Source of the DNA: an uncultured Nocardioides sp.
Lineage (GTDB): Bacteria; Actinomycetota; Actinomycetes; Propionibacteriales; Nocardioidaceae
Length of the DNA stretch: 64,000 bases
Direction: 5' to 3'
NCBI RefSeq assembly: GCF_947488515.1
Contig: NZ_CANKZF010000002.1
Span: forward strand, 656,294 to 720,293
The notes under the pieces are model-generated. The model ran no database searches, had not been told where the DNA came from, and was given only the letters and a program-made list of their open reading frames with translations. Position numbers and translations under genes: made by a program. Numbering within the stretch: position 1 is the stretch's first letter; every line of letters begins with the position of its first letter. Positions 9,973-18,536 of this stretch are shown here, one piece after another.

Positions 9973-10158
9973 ATGGCGAAGACTGCTCTCAAGGTCAAGG
10001 CCGCCCGCAAGCCGAAGTTCGCTGTCCGCGGCTACACCCGCTGCCAGCGCTGCGGTCGCCCGAAGGCCGTCTACCGCAAGTTCGGCCTGTGCCGGATCTG
10101 CCTGCGGGAGATGGCCCACCGCGGCGAGCTCCCCGGCGTCACCAAGTCCTCCTGGTAA
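9973..10158 (+). CDS. rpsN: Small ribosomal subunit protein S14, zinc-binding type (uS14)
   Basis: 61 residues, the short zinc form. Two CxxC pairs (Cys24/Cys27 in RCQRCGR and Cys40/Cys43 in LCRICLR) make a zinc ribbon. Bacteria with this form often keep a longer zinc-free paralog elsewhere under Zur control; none is in this window. The start follows rplE by one base. A 69-base gap follows before rpsH. Confidence 0.97.
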
Positions 10159-10227
10159 TCACTCACACCCGTTGAAGGTCCCCCGGCTGCGTGCCTGCGG
10201 GAAACCACGACGAGAAAGAACCACATC

Positions 10228-10647
10228 ATGACGATGACTGACCCGATCGCAGACATGCTCACGCGTCTGCGCAACGCCAACCAGGCGTACCACGACGCGG
10301 TGTCGATGCCCTACAGCAAGATGAAGGCCGGCCTCGCGGAGATCCTCAAGCAGGAGGGTTACATCACCTCCTACGACGTCGCCGACAACGTCACCGCCGA
10401 GGGCGAGCCCTCGGTCGGCAAGACGCTGACCGTGACGCTCAAGTACGGCCGCAACCGGGAGCGCTCGATCGCCGGCGTTCGCCGCATCAGCAAGCCCGGA
10501 CTGCGTGTGTACGCCAAGAGCACCAACCTGCCCAAGGTCCTCGGTGGCCTCGGCGTCGCGATCATCTCGACGTCGCAGGGACTGCTGACCGACCGCCAGG
10601 CGAACCAGAAGGGCGTGGGCGGCGAAGTCCTCGCCTACGTCTGGTGA
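10228..10647 (+). CDS. rpsH: Small ribosomal subunit protein S8 (uS8)
   Basis: 139 residues, starting [20 protein letters not shown], with the C-terminal [13 protein letters not shown] and GGEVLAYVW typical of S8. S8 binds 16S helix 21 and in E. coli represses the spc operon. The ATG at 10228 is preferred over the one two codons later because the family starts with MTMTDP. Confidence 0.97.
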   Translation: MTMTDPIADMLTRLRNANQAYHDAVSMPYSKMKAGLAEILKQEGYITSYDVADNVTAEGEPSVGKTLTVTLKYGRNRERSIAGVRRISKPGLRVYAKSTNLPKVLGGLGVAIISTSQGLLTDRQANQKGVGGEVLAYVW

Positions 10648-10681
10648 CCCGGACCAACTGAGACCAGGAAGAGAGAGAAGC

Positions 10682-11224
10682 ATGTCGCGTATTGGCAAGC
10701 TCCCCATCGCGGTCCCGTCCGGTGTCGACGTCGCGATCGACGAGTCGCTGGTGACCGTCAAGGGGCCCAAGGGCACCCTGTCGCACACCATCGCCGCGCC
10801 GATCACGGTCGCCAAGGGCGAGGACGGCATCCTCGAGGTGCAGCGTCCCGACGACGAGCGCAACAGCCGCTCGCTCCACGGCCTGACCCGCACGCTCATC
10901 AACAACATGGTGGTGGGCGTCACCGAGGGCTACGAGAAGAAGCTCGAGATCGTGGGCGTCGGTTACCGCGTCCTGCCCAAGGGCCCGACCCAGCTGGAGT
11001 TCCAGCTCGGCTACTCGCACCCGATCATCTTCGACGCCCCCGAGGGCATCACCTTCACCGTCGAGGGCCCGACCAAGCTCGGCGTCGTCGGCATCGACAA
11101 GCAGCTTGTCGGCGAGGTTGCGGCCAAGATCCGCAAGCTGCGCAAGCCCGAGCCCTACAAGGGCAAGGGCGTGCGTTACTCCGGCGAGCACATCCGTCGC
11201 AAGGTCGGAAAGGCCGGTAAGTGA
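10682..11224 (+). CDS. rplF: Large ribosomal subunit protein L6 (uL6)
   Basis: 180 residues with [35 protein letters not shown] and the signature region [20 protein letters not shown]6 supports the factor-binding region of the 50S subunit. A purine-rich stretch at 10667-10680 serves as RBS. The gene ends one base before rplR. Confidence 0.97.
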   Translation: MSRIGKLPIAVPSGVDVAIDESLVTVKGPKGTLSHTIAAPITVAKGEDGILEVQRPDDERNSRSLHGLTRTLINNMVVGVTEGYEKKLEIVGVGYRVLPKGPTQLEFQLGYSHPIIFDAPEGITFTVEGPTKLGVVGIDKQLVGEVAAKIRKLRKPEPYKGKGVRYSGEHIRRKVGKAGK

Positions 11225-11225
11225 C

Positions 11226-11609
11226 ATGGCGATCTCGCTGAGCAACAACAAGCACACCGCCAACCGCGTCCGGGCGCGCCTGCGTCGTCAGGCACGTGGC
11301 CGCAAGCGGATCAACGGCACTGCCGAGCGTCCGCGCCTGGTGGTCACCAAGTCGGCCAAGCACCTCTCGGTGCAGGTCGTCGACGACCTGCAGGGTGCCA
11401 CGCTGGCCTACGCCTCCACCATGGAGGCCGACGTCCGCGGCACCGACGGCGACAAGACCGCCAAGGCCAAGCTGGTCGGCGAGCTGGTGGCGTCGCGCGC
11501 CAAGGCGGCAGGCATCGAGGACGTCGTCTTCGACCGCGCCGGCAACAAGTACCACGGCCGCATCGCGGCCCTGGCCGACGCCGCCCGCGAGGGCGGCCTC
11601 CAATTCTGA
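11226..11609 (+). CDS. rplR: Large ribosomal subunit protein L18 (uL18)
   Basis: 127 residues. [20 protein letters not shown] at the N-terminus and the C-terminal [20 protein letters not shown] identify L18, which binds 5S rRNA with L5. Start ATG at 11226, two bases after the rplF stop. Confidence 0.97.
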   Translation: MAISLSNNKHTANRVRARLRRQARGRKRINGTAERPRLVVTKSAKHLSVQVVDDLQGATLAYASTMEADVRGTDGDKTAKAKLVGELVASRAKAAGIEDVVFDRAGNKYHGRIAALADAAREGGLQF

Positions 11610-11649
11610 TCGCCCGATCGAAGACAATGATGATGAAGGAGCAAGTCTC

Positions 11650-12273
11650 ATGAGCGGAGCCCAGCGCGGACAGCGCGGTGGCGAGCGCCAGTCTGGTGAC
11701 CGTCGCGGACGCGACAACGGTCGCGGTCAGGCTGACAAGACCGCCTACATCGAGCGCGTCGTGGCGATCAACCGTGTCGCCAAGGTCGTGAAGGGTGGTC
11801 GTCGCTTCAGCTTCACCGCCCTCGTGATCGTCGGCGACGGTGAAGGTCTGGTCGGCGTCGGCTACGGCAAGGCAAAGGAAGTTCCCGCGGCGATCGCCAA
11901 GGGTGTCGAGGAGGCCAAGAAGGCCTTCTTCAAGGTTCCCCGCATCCAGGGCACCATCCCGCACCCGGTCCAGGGCGAGAAGGCCGCAGGCGTCGTCCTG
12001 CTGCGTCCCGCCGCTCCCGGTACCGGCGTCATCGCCGGTGGCCCGGTGCGTGCGGTCCTCGAGTGCGCCGGCATCCACGACGTGCTGAGCAAGTCGCTCG
12101 GCTCGTCCAACCAGATCAACATCGTCCACGCGACCGTCGAGGCGCTGCGGATGCTCGAGGAGCCCGAGGCCGTGGCCGCCCGTCGCGGCATGCGCGTCGA
12201 GGACGTCACCCCGGCCGCGCTGCTCAAGGCGCGTGCCGAGGGTCAGGCCGAGACCGCGGGGGTGCAGTCCTGA
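11650..12273 (+). CDS. rpsE: Small ribosomal subunit protein S5 (uS5)
   Basis: 207 residues. A basic Arg/Gly/Gln-rich N-terminal tail of about 29 residues precedes the double-stranded RNA-binding domain ([20 protein letters not shown]) and the C-terminal domain ([19 protein letters not shown]). S5 helps form the mRNA entry site and decoding accuracy. The ATG at 11650 is set by AAGGAG at 11636-11641. Its stop overlaps rpmD by one base (TGATG). Confidence 0.97.
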   Translation: MSGAQRGQRGGERQSGDRRGRDNGRGQADKTAYIERVVAINRVAKVVKGGRRFSFTALVIVGDGEGLVGVGYGKAKEVPAAIAKGVEEAKKAFFKVPRIQGTIPHPVQGEKAAGVVLLRPAAPGTGVIAGGPVRAVLECAGIHDVLSKSLGSSNQINIVHATVEALRMLEEPEAVAARRGMRVEDVTPAALLKARAEGQAETAGVQS

Positions 12274-12455
12274 TGGCACAGCTCAAGGTCCAGCAGAAGC
12301 GTGGTCTGGTCGGCCTCAAGGCCAACCAGCGCGAGACCCTGCGGTCGCTCGGTCTCAAGCGGATCGGCGACGTCGTCGTGAAGGAAGACCGCCCGGAGAT
12401 CCGGGGCATGATCAACACTGTCCGTCACCTGGTGACGTTCGAGGAGGTGGAGTGA
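12273..12455 (+). CDS. rpmD: Large ribosomal subunit protein L30 (uL30)
   Basis: 60 residues, the normal bacterial size: [20 protein letters not shown], then [20 protein letters not shown]. Small peripheral 50S protein. Coupled to rpsE and followed one base later by rplO. Confidence 0.96.
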   Translation: MAQLKVQQKRGLVGLKANQRETLRSLGLKRIGDVVVKEDRPEIRGMINTVRHLVTFEEVE

Positions 12456-12456
12456 C

Positions 12457-12897
12457 ATGACGCTCAAGCTGCACCACTTGCGTCCCGCTCCGGGTGCCAA
12501 GACCGCCAAGACCCGCGTGGGTCGTGGTGAGGGCTCCAAGGGCAAGACCGCCGGCCGCGGTACCAAGGGCACCAAGGCGCGCTACCAGGTTCCGGCTGCC
12601 TTCGAGGGTGGCCAGATGCCGATCCACATGCGCCTGCCCAAGCTGAAGGGCTTCAAGAACCCCTTCCGCGTGGAGTTCCAGGTCGTCAACCTCGACCGGC
12701 TCGGCGAGCTGTTCCCCGACGGTGGCACCGTGACCGTCGACGACCTCGTGGCCAAGGGCGCCGTTCGCAAGAACCAGCCCGTCAAGGTCCTGGGTCAGGG
12801 CGACATCTCCGTCGCCGTCCAGATCAGCGCCAACGCGTTCTCGACCTCCGCCAAGGAGAAGATCGAGGCTGCCGGTGGCACCGCGACCGTGGCCTGA
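12457..12897 (+). CDS. rplO: Large ribosomal subunit protein L15 (uL15)
   Basis: 146 residues with [20 protein letters not shown], the Gly-rich N-terminal extension that enters the subunit core ([17 protein letters not shown]) and [15 protein letters not shown]15 is a late 50S assembly protein. It is the last gene before a strong terminator that separates the ribosomal genes from secY. Confidence 0.97.
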   Translation: MTLKLHHLRPAPGAKTAKTRVGRGEGSKGKTAGRGTKGTKARYQVPAAFEGGQMPIHMRLPKLKGFKNPFRVEFQVVNLDRLGELFPDGGTVTVDDLVAKGAVRKNQPVKVLGQGDISVAVQISANAFSTSAKEKIEAAGGTATVA

Positions 12898-12920
12898 GGC
12901 CACGATCTCGCTCATCCGGT

Positions 12921-12961
12921 GAAGGCCTGGCCGCACAGTGGGAACTGTCGGCCGGGCCTTC
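12921..12961 (+). terminator. Strong hairpin terminator between rplO and secY
   Basis: GAAGGCC (12921-12927) pairs with GGCCTTC (12955-12961), T12928 wobbles with G12954, GGCCG (12929-12933) pairs with CGGCC (12949-12953) and ACAGT (12935-12939) with ACTGT (12944-12948) around a GGGA loop. That is an 18-pair stem with a single bulge. A short mixed GTCGTT tract follows. It should limit read-through from the ribosomal genes into secY-adk-map. Confidence 0.8.
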
Positions 12962-13087
12962 GTCGTTGAGCGGGGCAGCGGGTCGAACCCCGACTGTTAG
13001 GCTTCCCCGGGCTCTCAGCCGTACGACGGCGAGGGTGTCTCGTCCGCCCGCCGATCCTGGTCGGGCACCCATACGAAAGAGGAACCA

Positions 13088-14383
13088 GTGCTAGGCGCGT
13101 TCGCCAACGCTTTCCGGACTCCGGACCTGCGGCGCAAGCTGCTCTTCGTCCTGCTGATCATCACGATCTTCCGACTCGGCTCGCAGGTGCCCACCCCAGG
13201 TGTGCACGTCGCCAATGTCCAGGCGTGCATCAATCAGCTCGAAGAGGGTGGCCTCTACAGCCTGATCAACCTCTTCTCGGGTGGTGCGCTGCTCCAGCTC
13301 ACCATCTTCGCGCTGGGGATCATGCCGTACATCACGGCCTCCATCATCCTGCAGCTGCTCGTCGTGGTGATCCCACGGCTCGAGGCGCTGAAGAAGGAGG
13401 GGCAGGCCGGTCAGACGAAGATCACCCAGTACACGCGCTACCTGACCCTGGGACTGGCCGTGCTGCAGGCGACCGGCATCGTCGCCCTTGCGCGCAGCGG
13501 CGCCCTGCTGCAGGGCTGCACGCGCGACCTGCTGCACGACGACGACACCTCGACGTTCCTGGTCATGGTCATCACGATGACGGCGGGCACCGCGGTCATC
13601 ATGTGGCTCGGTGAGCTCATCACCGACCGCGGCATCGGCAACGGCATGTCGATCCTCATCTTCACCCAGGTCGTCGCGACCTTCCCGGCGGCCCTGTGGA
13701 GCGTGCAGACCTCCCAGGGCTGGGTCACCTTCGGCATCGTGATGGTGATCGGCCTCCTCCTGGTCGCCGGCGTCATCTTCATCGAGCAGGCCCAGCGCCG
13801 CATCCCGGTGCAGTACGCCCGCCGCATGGTCGGCCGCAAGATGTTCGGCGGCAACTCGACCTACATCCCGCTCAAGGTCAACCAGGCCGGCATCATCCCG
13901 GTCATCTTCGCCTCGTCGCTGCTCTACCTCCCGGCGATGGCGGTGCAGTTCAACCCCGAGAGCCAGAACCGCGTGCTCGACTTCATCGGCACCTACCTCG
14001 TCGGCGGCGACCACCCGCTCTACATGGCGACGTACTTCCTGCTGATCATCTTCTTCACGTACTTCTACGTCTCGATCACCTTCAACCCTGTCGAGGTGGC
14101 GGACAACATGAAGAAGTACGGCGGCTTCATCCCCGGGATCCGGGCGGGCAAGCCGACCGAGGACTACCTGTCCTACGTCCTGTCCCGCATCACGTTCCCT
14201 GGAGCGCTCTACCTCGGTGCGATCTCGTTGGTCCCGCTCGTCGCCTTCGCGATGATCGACGCCAACCAGAACTTCCCGTTCGGCGGCACCTCGATCCTCA
14301 TCATGGTCGGCGTGGCACTCGACACGGTGAAGCAGATCGAGAGCCAGCTCCAGCAGCGCAACTACGAAGGATTCCTGAAGTAG
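13088..14383 (+). CDS. secY: Preprotein translocase channel subunit SecY
   Basis: 431 residues with ten predicted membrane helices, forming the SecYEG channel through which SecA or the ribosome passes proteins. Typical motifs are NLFSGGALLQLTIFALGIMP, ITDRGIGNGMSILIF and VNQAGIIPVIFASSLLYLP. The start is GTG at 13088 after an AGAGGAA site. It comes 190 bases after rplO, beyond a terminator, so it probably has its own promoter; a TAGGCT (12998-13003) is a possible -10 but I see no matching -35. Its stop is directly followed by adk. Confidence 0.96.
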   Translation: MLGAFANAFRTPDLRRKLLFVLLIITIFRLGSQVPTPGVHVANVQACINQLEEGGLYSLINLFSGGALLQLTIFALGIMPYITASIILQLLVVVIPRLEALKKEGQAGQTKITQYTRYLTLGLAVLQATGIVALARSGALLQGCTRDLLHDDDTSTFLVMVITMTAGTAVIMWLGELITDRGIGNGMSILIFTQVVATFPAALWSVQTSQGWVTFGIVMVIGLLLVAGVIFIEQAQRRIPVQYARRMVGRKMFGGNSTYIPLKVNQAGIIPVIFASSLLYLPAMAVQFNPESQNRVLDFIGTYLVGGDHPLYMATYFLLIIFFTYFYVSITFNPVEVADNMKKYGGFIPGIRAGKPTEDYLSYVLSRITFPGALYLGAISLVPLVAFAMIDANQNFPFGGTSILIMVGVALDTVKQIESQLQQRNYEGFLK

Positions 14384-14959
14384 ATGAGACTGATCCTCAT
14401 GGGCCCGCCGGGTGCGGGCAAGGGCACGCAGGCCCGCTTCGTGGCCGAGCACTTCGGCATCCCGGCGATCTCGACCGGTGACATCTTCCGCGCCAACGTC
14501 TCCCAGGGCACACCCCTGGGTGTCGAGGCGAAGCGCTTCATGGACGCCGGGGAGTACGTCCCCGACGAGGTCACCAACCTGATGGTGCGCAACCGCATCG
14601 ACGAGGCGGACGCCGAGCCGGGCTTCCTGCTCGACGGCTACCCCCGCACCCTGGCCCAGGTGACCGAGCTCGACGGCATGATCGCCTTCACGGGCCACCG
14701 GCTCGACGCGGTCGTCGTGCTCACGGTCGACCCGGAGGAGCTCGTCCAGCGCCTGCTGCATCGTGCCCAGACAGACGGTCGTGCCGACGACACCGAGGAC
14801 GTCATCCGGCGCCGCCAGGAGGTCTACGCCGAGCAGACCGAGCCGCTGATCGGGGTCTACCGCGAGCGCGGGATCCTGGTCGAGGTCGACGGGATGGGTG
14901 AGGTCGACGACGTGACGACCCGCATCTTCGACGCCCTCGACGTCGTCCCGCAGAGCTGA
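14384..14959 (+). CDS. adk: Adenylate kinase
   Basis: Converts ATP + AMP to two ADP. The P-loop GPPGAGKGT is at residues 7-15, STGDIFRAN follows, and DGYPRT lies at 84-89. The 191-residue protein has a short LID without zinc cysteines, as usual in actinobacteria. Its ATG follows the secY stop without a gap, so translation is coupled. map follows after 16 bases. Confidence 0.96.
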   Translation: MRLILMGPPGAGKGTQARFVAEHFGIPAISTGDIFRANVSQGTPLGVEAKRFMDAGEYVPDEVTNLMVRNRIDEADAEPGFLLDGYPRTLAQVTELDGMIAFTGHRLDAVVVLTVDPEELVQRLLHRAQTDGRADDTEDVIRRRQEVYAEQTEPLIGVYRERGILVEVDGMGEVDDVTTRIFDALDVVPQS

Positions 14960-14975
14960 CGGTCGGCACAGGCCC

Positions 14976-15800
14976 ATGGGGTTCCGGGACCGCGGGATCG
15001 AGATCAAGACCCCCGAGCAAATCGACCTGATGCGTGTCGCGGGGCTGCTCGTGGGGGAGACCCTCGAGCTGCTCCGCGCTGCCGTCCGGCCGGGGGTGAC
15101 CACCCTGGAGCTCGACACCATCGCGGAGACCAACATCCGCGACCACGGTGGCGTGCCGTCGTTCAAGGGCTACAGCCACCCGCCGTTCCCGGCGACGATC
15201 TGCGCCTCGGTCAACGACGAGGTGGTGCACGGCATCCCGGGTGAGCGCACGCTCGCCGAGGGTGACGTCATCTCGATCGACTGCGGCGCCATCGTCGAGG
15301 GCTGGCACGGCGACGCCGCGATCACGGTCCCCGTCGGCGAGGTCGCCGACGACGTCGTCGAGCTGCTGCGGGTGACCGAGGAGTCGCTGTGGCGTGGCAT
15401 GGCGGCCGCTCGTCTCGGCGGCCGGGTGGGTGACATCAGCCACGCCGTGGAGACCCACGTCCGCGCCCAGGGCCGCTACGGGATCCTCGAGGACTACACG
15501 GGCCACGGCATCGGCACCGAGATGCACATGCCGCCCAACGTGCCCAACGTCGGCCGGCGCGGCCGCGGACCCGCGATCGTCGAAGGGCTCGCGCTCGCGG
15601 TCGAGCCGATGGTCACGCTGGGCAGCAAGCACACCGACCTGCTCGAGGACGAGTGGACGGTCGCGACCGTCGACGGGTCCTTCGCCGCGCACTTCGAGCA
15701 CACCTTCACGGTGACCCCGCAGGGCGCCTGGGTGCTCACGGCCGTCGACGGCGGCCGGGCCCGCCTCGACGCCCTCGGCGTCCCATTCGGCGGACGCTGA
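14976..15800 (+). CDS. map: Methionine aminopeptidase, type I
   Basis: Removes the initiator methionine from new proteins. The five metal ligands are Asp102 (in ISIDCGA), Asp113, His177 (GHGIGTEMH), Glu210 (AVEPM) and Glu241 (FEHTF). His85 in EVVHGIPG is the conserved substrate-contacting histidine. The 274-residue protein lacks an N-terminal zinc-finger extension. Last gene of the secY-adk-map unit; in many actinobacteria infA follows soon after, but here 15 kb of other genes intervene. Confidence 0.96.
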   Translation: MGFRDRGIEIKTPEQIDLMRVAGLLVGETLELLRAAVRPGVTTLELDTIAETNIRDHGGVPSFKGYSHPPFPATICASVNDEVVHGIPGERTLAEGDVISIDCGAIVEGWHGDAAITVPVGEVADDVVELLRVTEESLWRGMAAARLGGRVGDISHAVETHVRAQGRYGILEDYTGHGIGTEMHMPPNVPNVGRRGRGPAIVEGLALAVEPMVTLGSKHTDLLEDEWTVATVDGSFAAHFEHTFTVTPQGAWVLTAVDGGRARLDALGVPFGGR

Positions 15801-15847
15801 CCTCGATTTCGCGCCCACCCCGCGACGCGTGACAGACTGACGCGGTT

Positions 15848-15972
15848 GGAGGGGAGTATTCCCTGACAGTGGTGTCGTCAGTACGGCGTCCGCGCGAGCG
15901 GCGCCCGGTGCCACTGGTTCGCCGATTCAGCGCGAGCGGAAGAGACCTCTGGCGTCCGTGCGCTGCGCGGAC
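15848..15972 (+). promoter_or_regulatory. yybP-ykoY manganese riboswitch upstream of terC
   Basis: Stem P1 is formed by GGAGG (15848-15852) and CCTCT (15946-15950). It is followed by the family's conserved GGAGTA loop (15853-15858) and the GTCGTCAGTACGGCG segment, and closed by GGAAGAGACCTCT. This matches the actinobacterial form of the Mn2+-sensing yybP-ykoY element, which commonly precedes TerC and other Mn exporters. Just downstream GTCCGTGC (15954-15961) pairs with GCGCGGAC (15965-15972) around a three-base loop, a possible expression platform 20 bases before the terC RBS. Mn2+ binding would then raise terC expression. Exact boundaries are approximate. Confidence 0.82.
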
Positions 15973-16004
15973 CCCGATCTCGCCTCATCACTAGGAGCAT
16001 CAGC

Positions 16005-17036
16005 GTGGACGTACCCACCTGGGTCTGGATCGCGACGTTCGCCGTCACGATCGTGATCTTCACCTTCGACCTGGTCATCGTCGGCCGGCGGCCGCACGAG
16101 CCGAGCATGAAGGAGTGTGCGACCTACCTCTCGATCTACGTCGGGTTGGCCATCCTCTTCGGCATCGGCGTGTGGGTCACCTGGGACCACCAGCACGGCC
16201 TGGAGTTCTTCTCCGGCTGGTTGGTGGAGTACTCGCTGTCCATCGACAACCTCTTCATCTTCATCATCATCATGGCGAAGTTCGCCGTGCCCAAGGAGCT
16301 GCAGCAGTACGCCCTGATGATCGGCATCGTGATGGCGCTGGTCATGCGCGCCATCTTCATCGGTGTCGGCGCCGCGGCGATCGAGCAGTTCAGCTGGGTC
16401 TTCTACCTGTTCGGCATCTTCCTGATCTACACCGCCTTCAAGCTCGCCAGGGAGGGCGCCGAGGACGAGGACGACGAGTTCGAGGAGAACAAGCTCGTCG
16501 CGTTCGTCGAGAAGCGCTTCCCGGCCACCTCGGAGTGGCACGGCAAGAAGCTGCTGATCAGCGGTGACAACGCCAAGAAGATGATCACGCCGATGTTCAT
16601 CGTGATCCTCACGCTCGGCACGACCGACCTGCTGTTCGCCCTCGACTCGATCCCGGCGATCTTCGGCATCACCAAGGAGCCCTACCTGGTGCTCACGGCC
16701 AACATCTTCGCGTTGATGGGCCTGCGCCAGCTCTACTTCCTCATCGGTGGCCTGCTCCAGCGCCTGATCTACCTCTCCTACGGCCTCGCGTTCCTGCTGG
16801 CCTTCATCGGCGTCAAGCTGTTCTTCCACGCTCTGCACGAGAACGAGCTTCCGTTCATCAACGGTGGCGAGCCGCTCGACTACGCGTGGCTGGAGATCCC
16901 GATCTGGCTCTCGCTCGTGGTCATCGTCGCCACGTTGGCGATCACCGCGGCGCTGTCGCTGTGGGCCTCGAGCCGGATGTCCGACGAGGAGCAGGACGCG
17001 GCCACCGGCCCGCGCCGCGACTGGGAAGACGGCTGA
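16005..17036 (+). CDS. TerC-family integral membrane protein, probable manganese exporter
   Basis: A 343-residue protein of eight or so membrane helices. The family acidic/polar motif LSIDNLFIFIII is at about residue 78 and the second half has FALDSIPAIFGITKEPYLVL. TerC proteins such as E. coli Alx export Mn2+, and some help load metal onto exoenzymes. The charged cytoplasmic loop (EGAEDEDDEFEEN) between the halves is usual. The start is GTG at 16005 after AGGAG at 15993-15997. A Mn riboswitch directly upstream supports the metal role. It is convergent with the kinase gene. Confidence 0.9.
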   Translation: MDVPTWVWIATFAVTIVIFTFDLVIVGRRPHEPSMKECATYLSIYVGLAILFGIGVWVTWDHQHGLEFFSGWLVEYSLSIDNLFIFIIIMAKFAVPKELQQYALMIGIVMALVMRAIFIGVGAAAIEQFSWVFYLFGIFLIYTAFKLAREGAEDEDDEFEENKLVAFVEKRFPATSEWHGKKLLISGDNAKKMITPMFIVILTLGTTDLLFALDSIPAIFGITKEPYLVLTANIFALMGLRQLYFLIGGLLQRLIYLSYGLAFLLAFIGVKLFFHALHENELPFINGGEPLDYAWLEIPIWLSLVVIVATLAITAALSLWASSRMSDEEQDAATGPRRDWEDG

Positions 17037-17065
17037 GGGTCACCTGACGTCGGGACCCGCGGGTC
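17037..17065. terminator. Possible bidirectional terminator between terC and the kinase gene
   Basis: GACCCGCGGGTC (17054-17065) is a perfect 12-base palindrome at the convergent gene ends, overlapping the kinase stop. GGGTC (17037-17041) can alternatively pair with GACCC (17054-17058). No T-tract is present, so the call is weak. Confidence 0.3.
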
Positions 17066-18536
17066 AGGACACGCACTGGCTCGCGCTGGGCGAGTTGTCC
17101 GATCCGCGGGTCATCCGCACGTCGAGGCACACCGGCTCGTCGGTGCGCACCAGCAGTCGCCTGCGGGACGTGCTGCCGTACTCGTCGGTGTCGTCGCGGT
17201 GCCAGCTGAACGAGTCGCCGGCCTCGAGGCTCACGGGCGGGCGCCACTCGAACAGGACCCCGCGGGGCGTACGGCTCCCGGTGAGCGTCACCGCCTCGAC
17301 GAGGACGTCGGGGATCACGTCGGCCGGCGTCTGCGACGCGGTCGGCACGACGACGCCCGGATCCTCCTCGCGGTCGTTGCCGCCGAGGACGAGGAACCCG
17401 ATCAGCAGCGCGAGCACCGCCACGCCGACGCCGGCCCACACCAGGCCAGGCACCCCGGCCCGCTCCTCCTCGCCGTCCTGCAGCGCAGGTGCGGGGTCCT
17501 GGGCGGCGATGCGCCGCGGACCGCTCGCCGAGATCACCGTGACGGGCTTCATCGCCGTCGCGTCCTCGGCCGGTCCCGCCGGGCCGGGCGACGCGTACGA
17601 GCCCGACGAGCCGGAGGTCCCGGACGAGCCGGTCGAGCCGGGCGCCTCGGAGGGGCTGACCGACGCGTCGGGCCGGTCGCCCTCCACGGCGACCGAGGTC
17701 CGCGCCCAGCCGGCGGCGGACTCGATGCGCTGGAGCGCGCGAGCGAGCTCGAGGGCGCTGGCGGGCCGGTGCTCCGGGCGCTTGGCCAGGCACTGCTGGA
17801 GGAGTCGGTCGAGCGCGGGTGGGACGTCGGGGCGCTGGGTGGCCGGGGGAGTGGCGTGCAGGATGCGCGCGCTGAGGGCCCGGGTGGAGTTGTCGCCCGA
17901 CGGGATCGAGAACGGCGACCGCCCCACGAGCAGGTGCCAGATGGTCGCGCCGAGGGAGTAGACGTCGGAGGCGACCGAGCCGTTGGACCGTCCGTCGAGC
18001 AGCTCGGGTGGCGACCAGGGGTAGGAGATGCGGACGTCGTTGTCGCCCTCGACGTCGGCCATGTGGCCGGCGATGCCGAAGTCGGTCAGCGCCGGCTCGT
18101 GGTAGGTGGTGACGAGGACGTTGCTCGGCTTGATGTCGCGGTGCAGGATGCCCGAGCGGTGCGCGGTCTCGATCGCGCTCGCCAGCTTGATGCCGGTGGA
18201 GACCGCGTCGACCGGCGCCATCGGGTTGGCGCGCACCCGCACGCCGAGGTCCGGCGGGGGGCAGTAGCGCATCACGAGGAACGGGCGGCCGCCCTCGGCC
18301 GTGACCCCGGCGGTGATGACCGAGACGATGTAGGGGTGGTCGGCCAGCCGCGCCATGGCGTTGGCCTCGGCGGTGAAGAGGTACTTCTCGCGGTCGGTCA
18401 GCGGCACGTCGGGGCGTACGACCTTGACCGCGACGCGTTGGCGCGGCCACTGCTGCTCGTAGAGGAAGACGTCGGCGAAGCCGCCGCTGCCGAGGTGCTC
18501 GATGAAGGCGAACCCCGGGATGACTGGTGCGCTCAC
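17064..18536 (-). CDS. Membrane-anchored Ser/Thr protein kinase (PknB-like)
   Basis: Residues ~8-270 form a Hanks-type kinase: glycine loop GSGGFADVF, Lys38 in VAVKVV, catalytic loop HRDIKPSN (Asp134, Lys136, Asn139) and DFG with Asp152. A Ser/Gly/Pro-rich linker (290-325), one membrane helix (364-386) and about 100 extracellular residues follow. The extracellular part lacks PASTA repeats, so its ligand is unknown. The GTG start overlaps the stop of the FHA gene (GTGA), so they are co-translated. Kinase plus FHA protein next to a MoxR/DUF58/transglutaminase block suggests control of that block by phosphorylation (inference). No PP2C phosphatase gene is near. Confidence 0.9.
   Translation of the reverse strand: MSAPVIPGFAFIEHLGSGGFADVFLYEQQWPRQRVAVKVVRPDVPLTDREKYLFTAEANAMARLADHPYIVSVITAGVTAEGGRPFLVMRYCPPPDLGVRVRANPMAPVDAVSTGIKLASAIETAHRSGILHRDIKPSNVLVTTYHEPALTDFGIAGHMADVEGDNDVRISYPWSPPELLDGRSNGSVASDVYSLGATIWHLLVGRSPFSIPSGDNSTRALSARILHATPPATQRPDVPPALDRLLQQCLAKRPEHRPASALELARALQRIESAAGWARTSVAVEGDRPDASVSPSEAPGSTGSSGTSGSSGSYASPGPAGPAEDATAMKPVTVISASGPRRIAAQDPAPALQDGEEERAGVPGLVWAGVGVAVLALLIGFLVLGGNDREEDPGVVVPTASQTPADVIPDVLVEAVTLTGSRTPRGVLFEWRPPVSLEAGDSFSWHRDDTDEYGSTSRRRLLVRTDEPVCLDVRMTRGSDNSPSASQCVS

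Noticed and set aside
13091..15166. 691-codon minus-strand frame opposite secY-adk
   Set aside because: Shadow of conserved essential genes; composition biased, no start signals.
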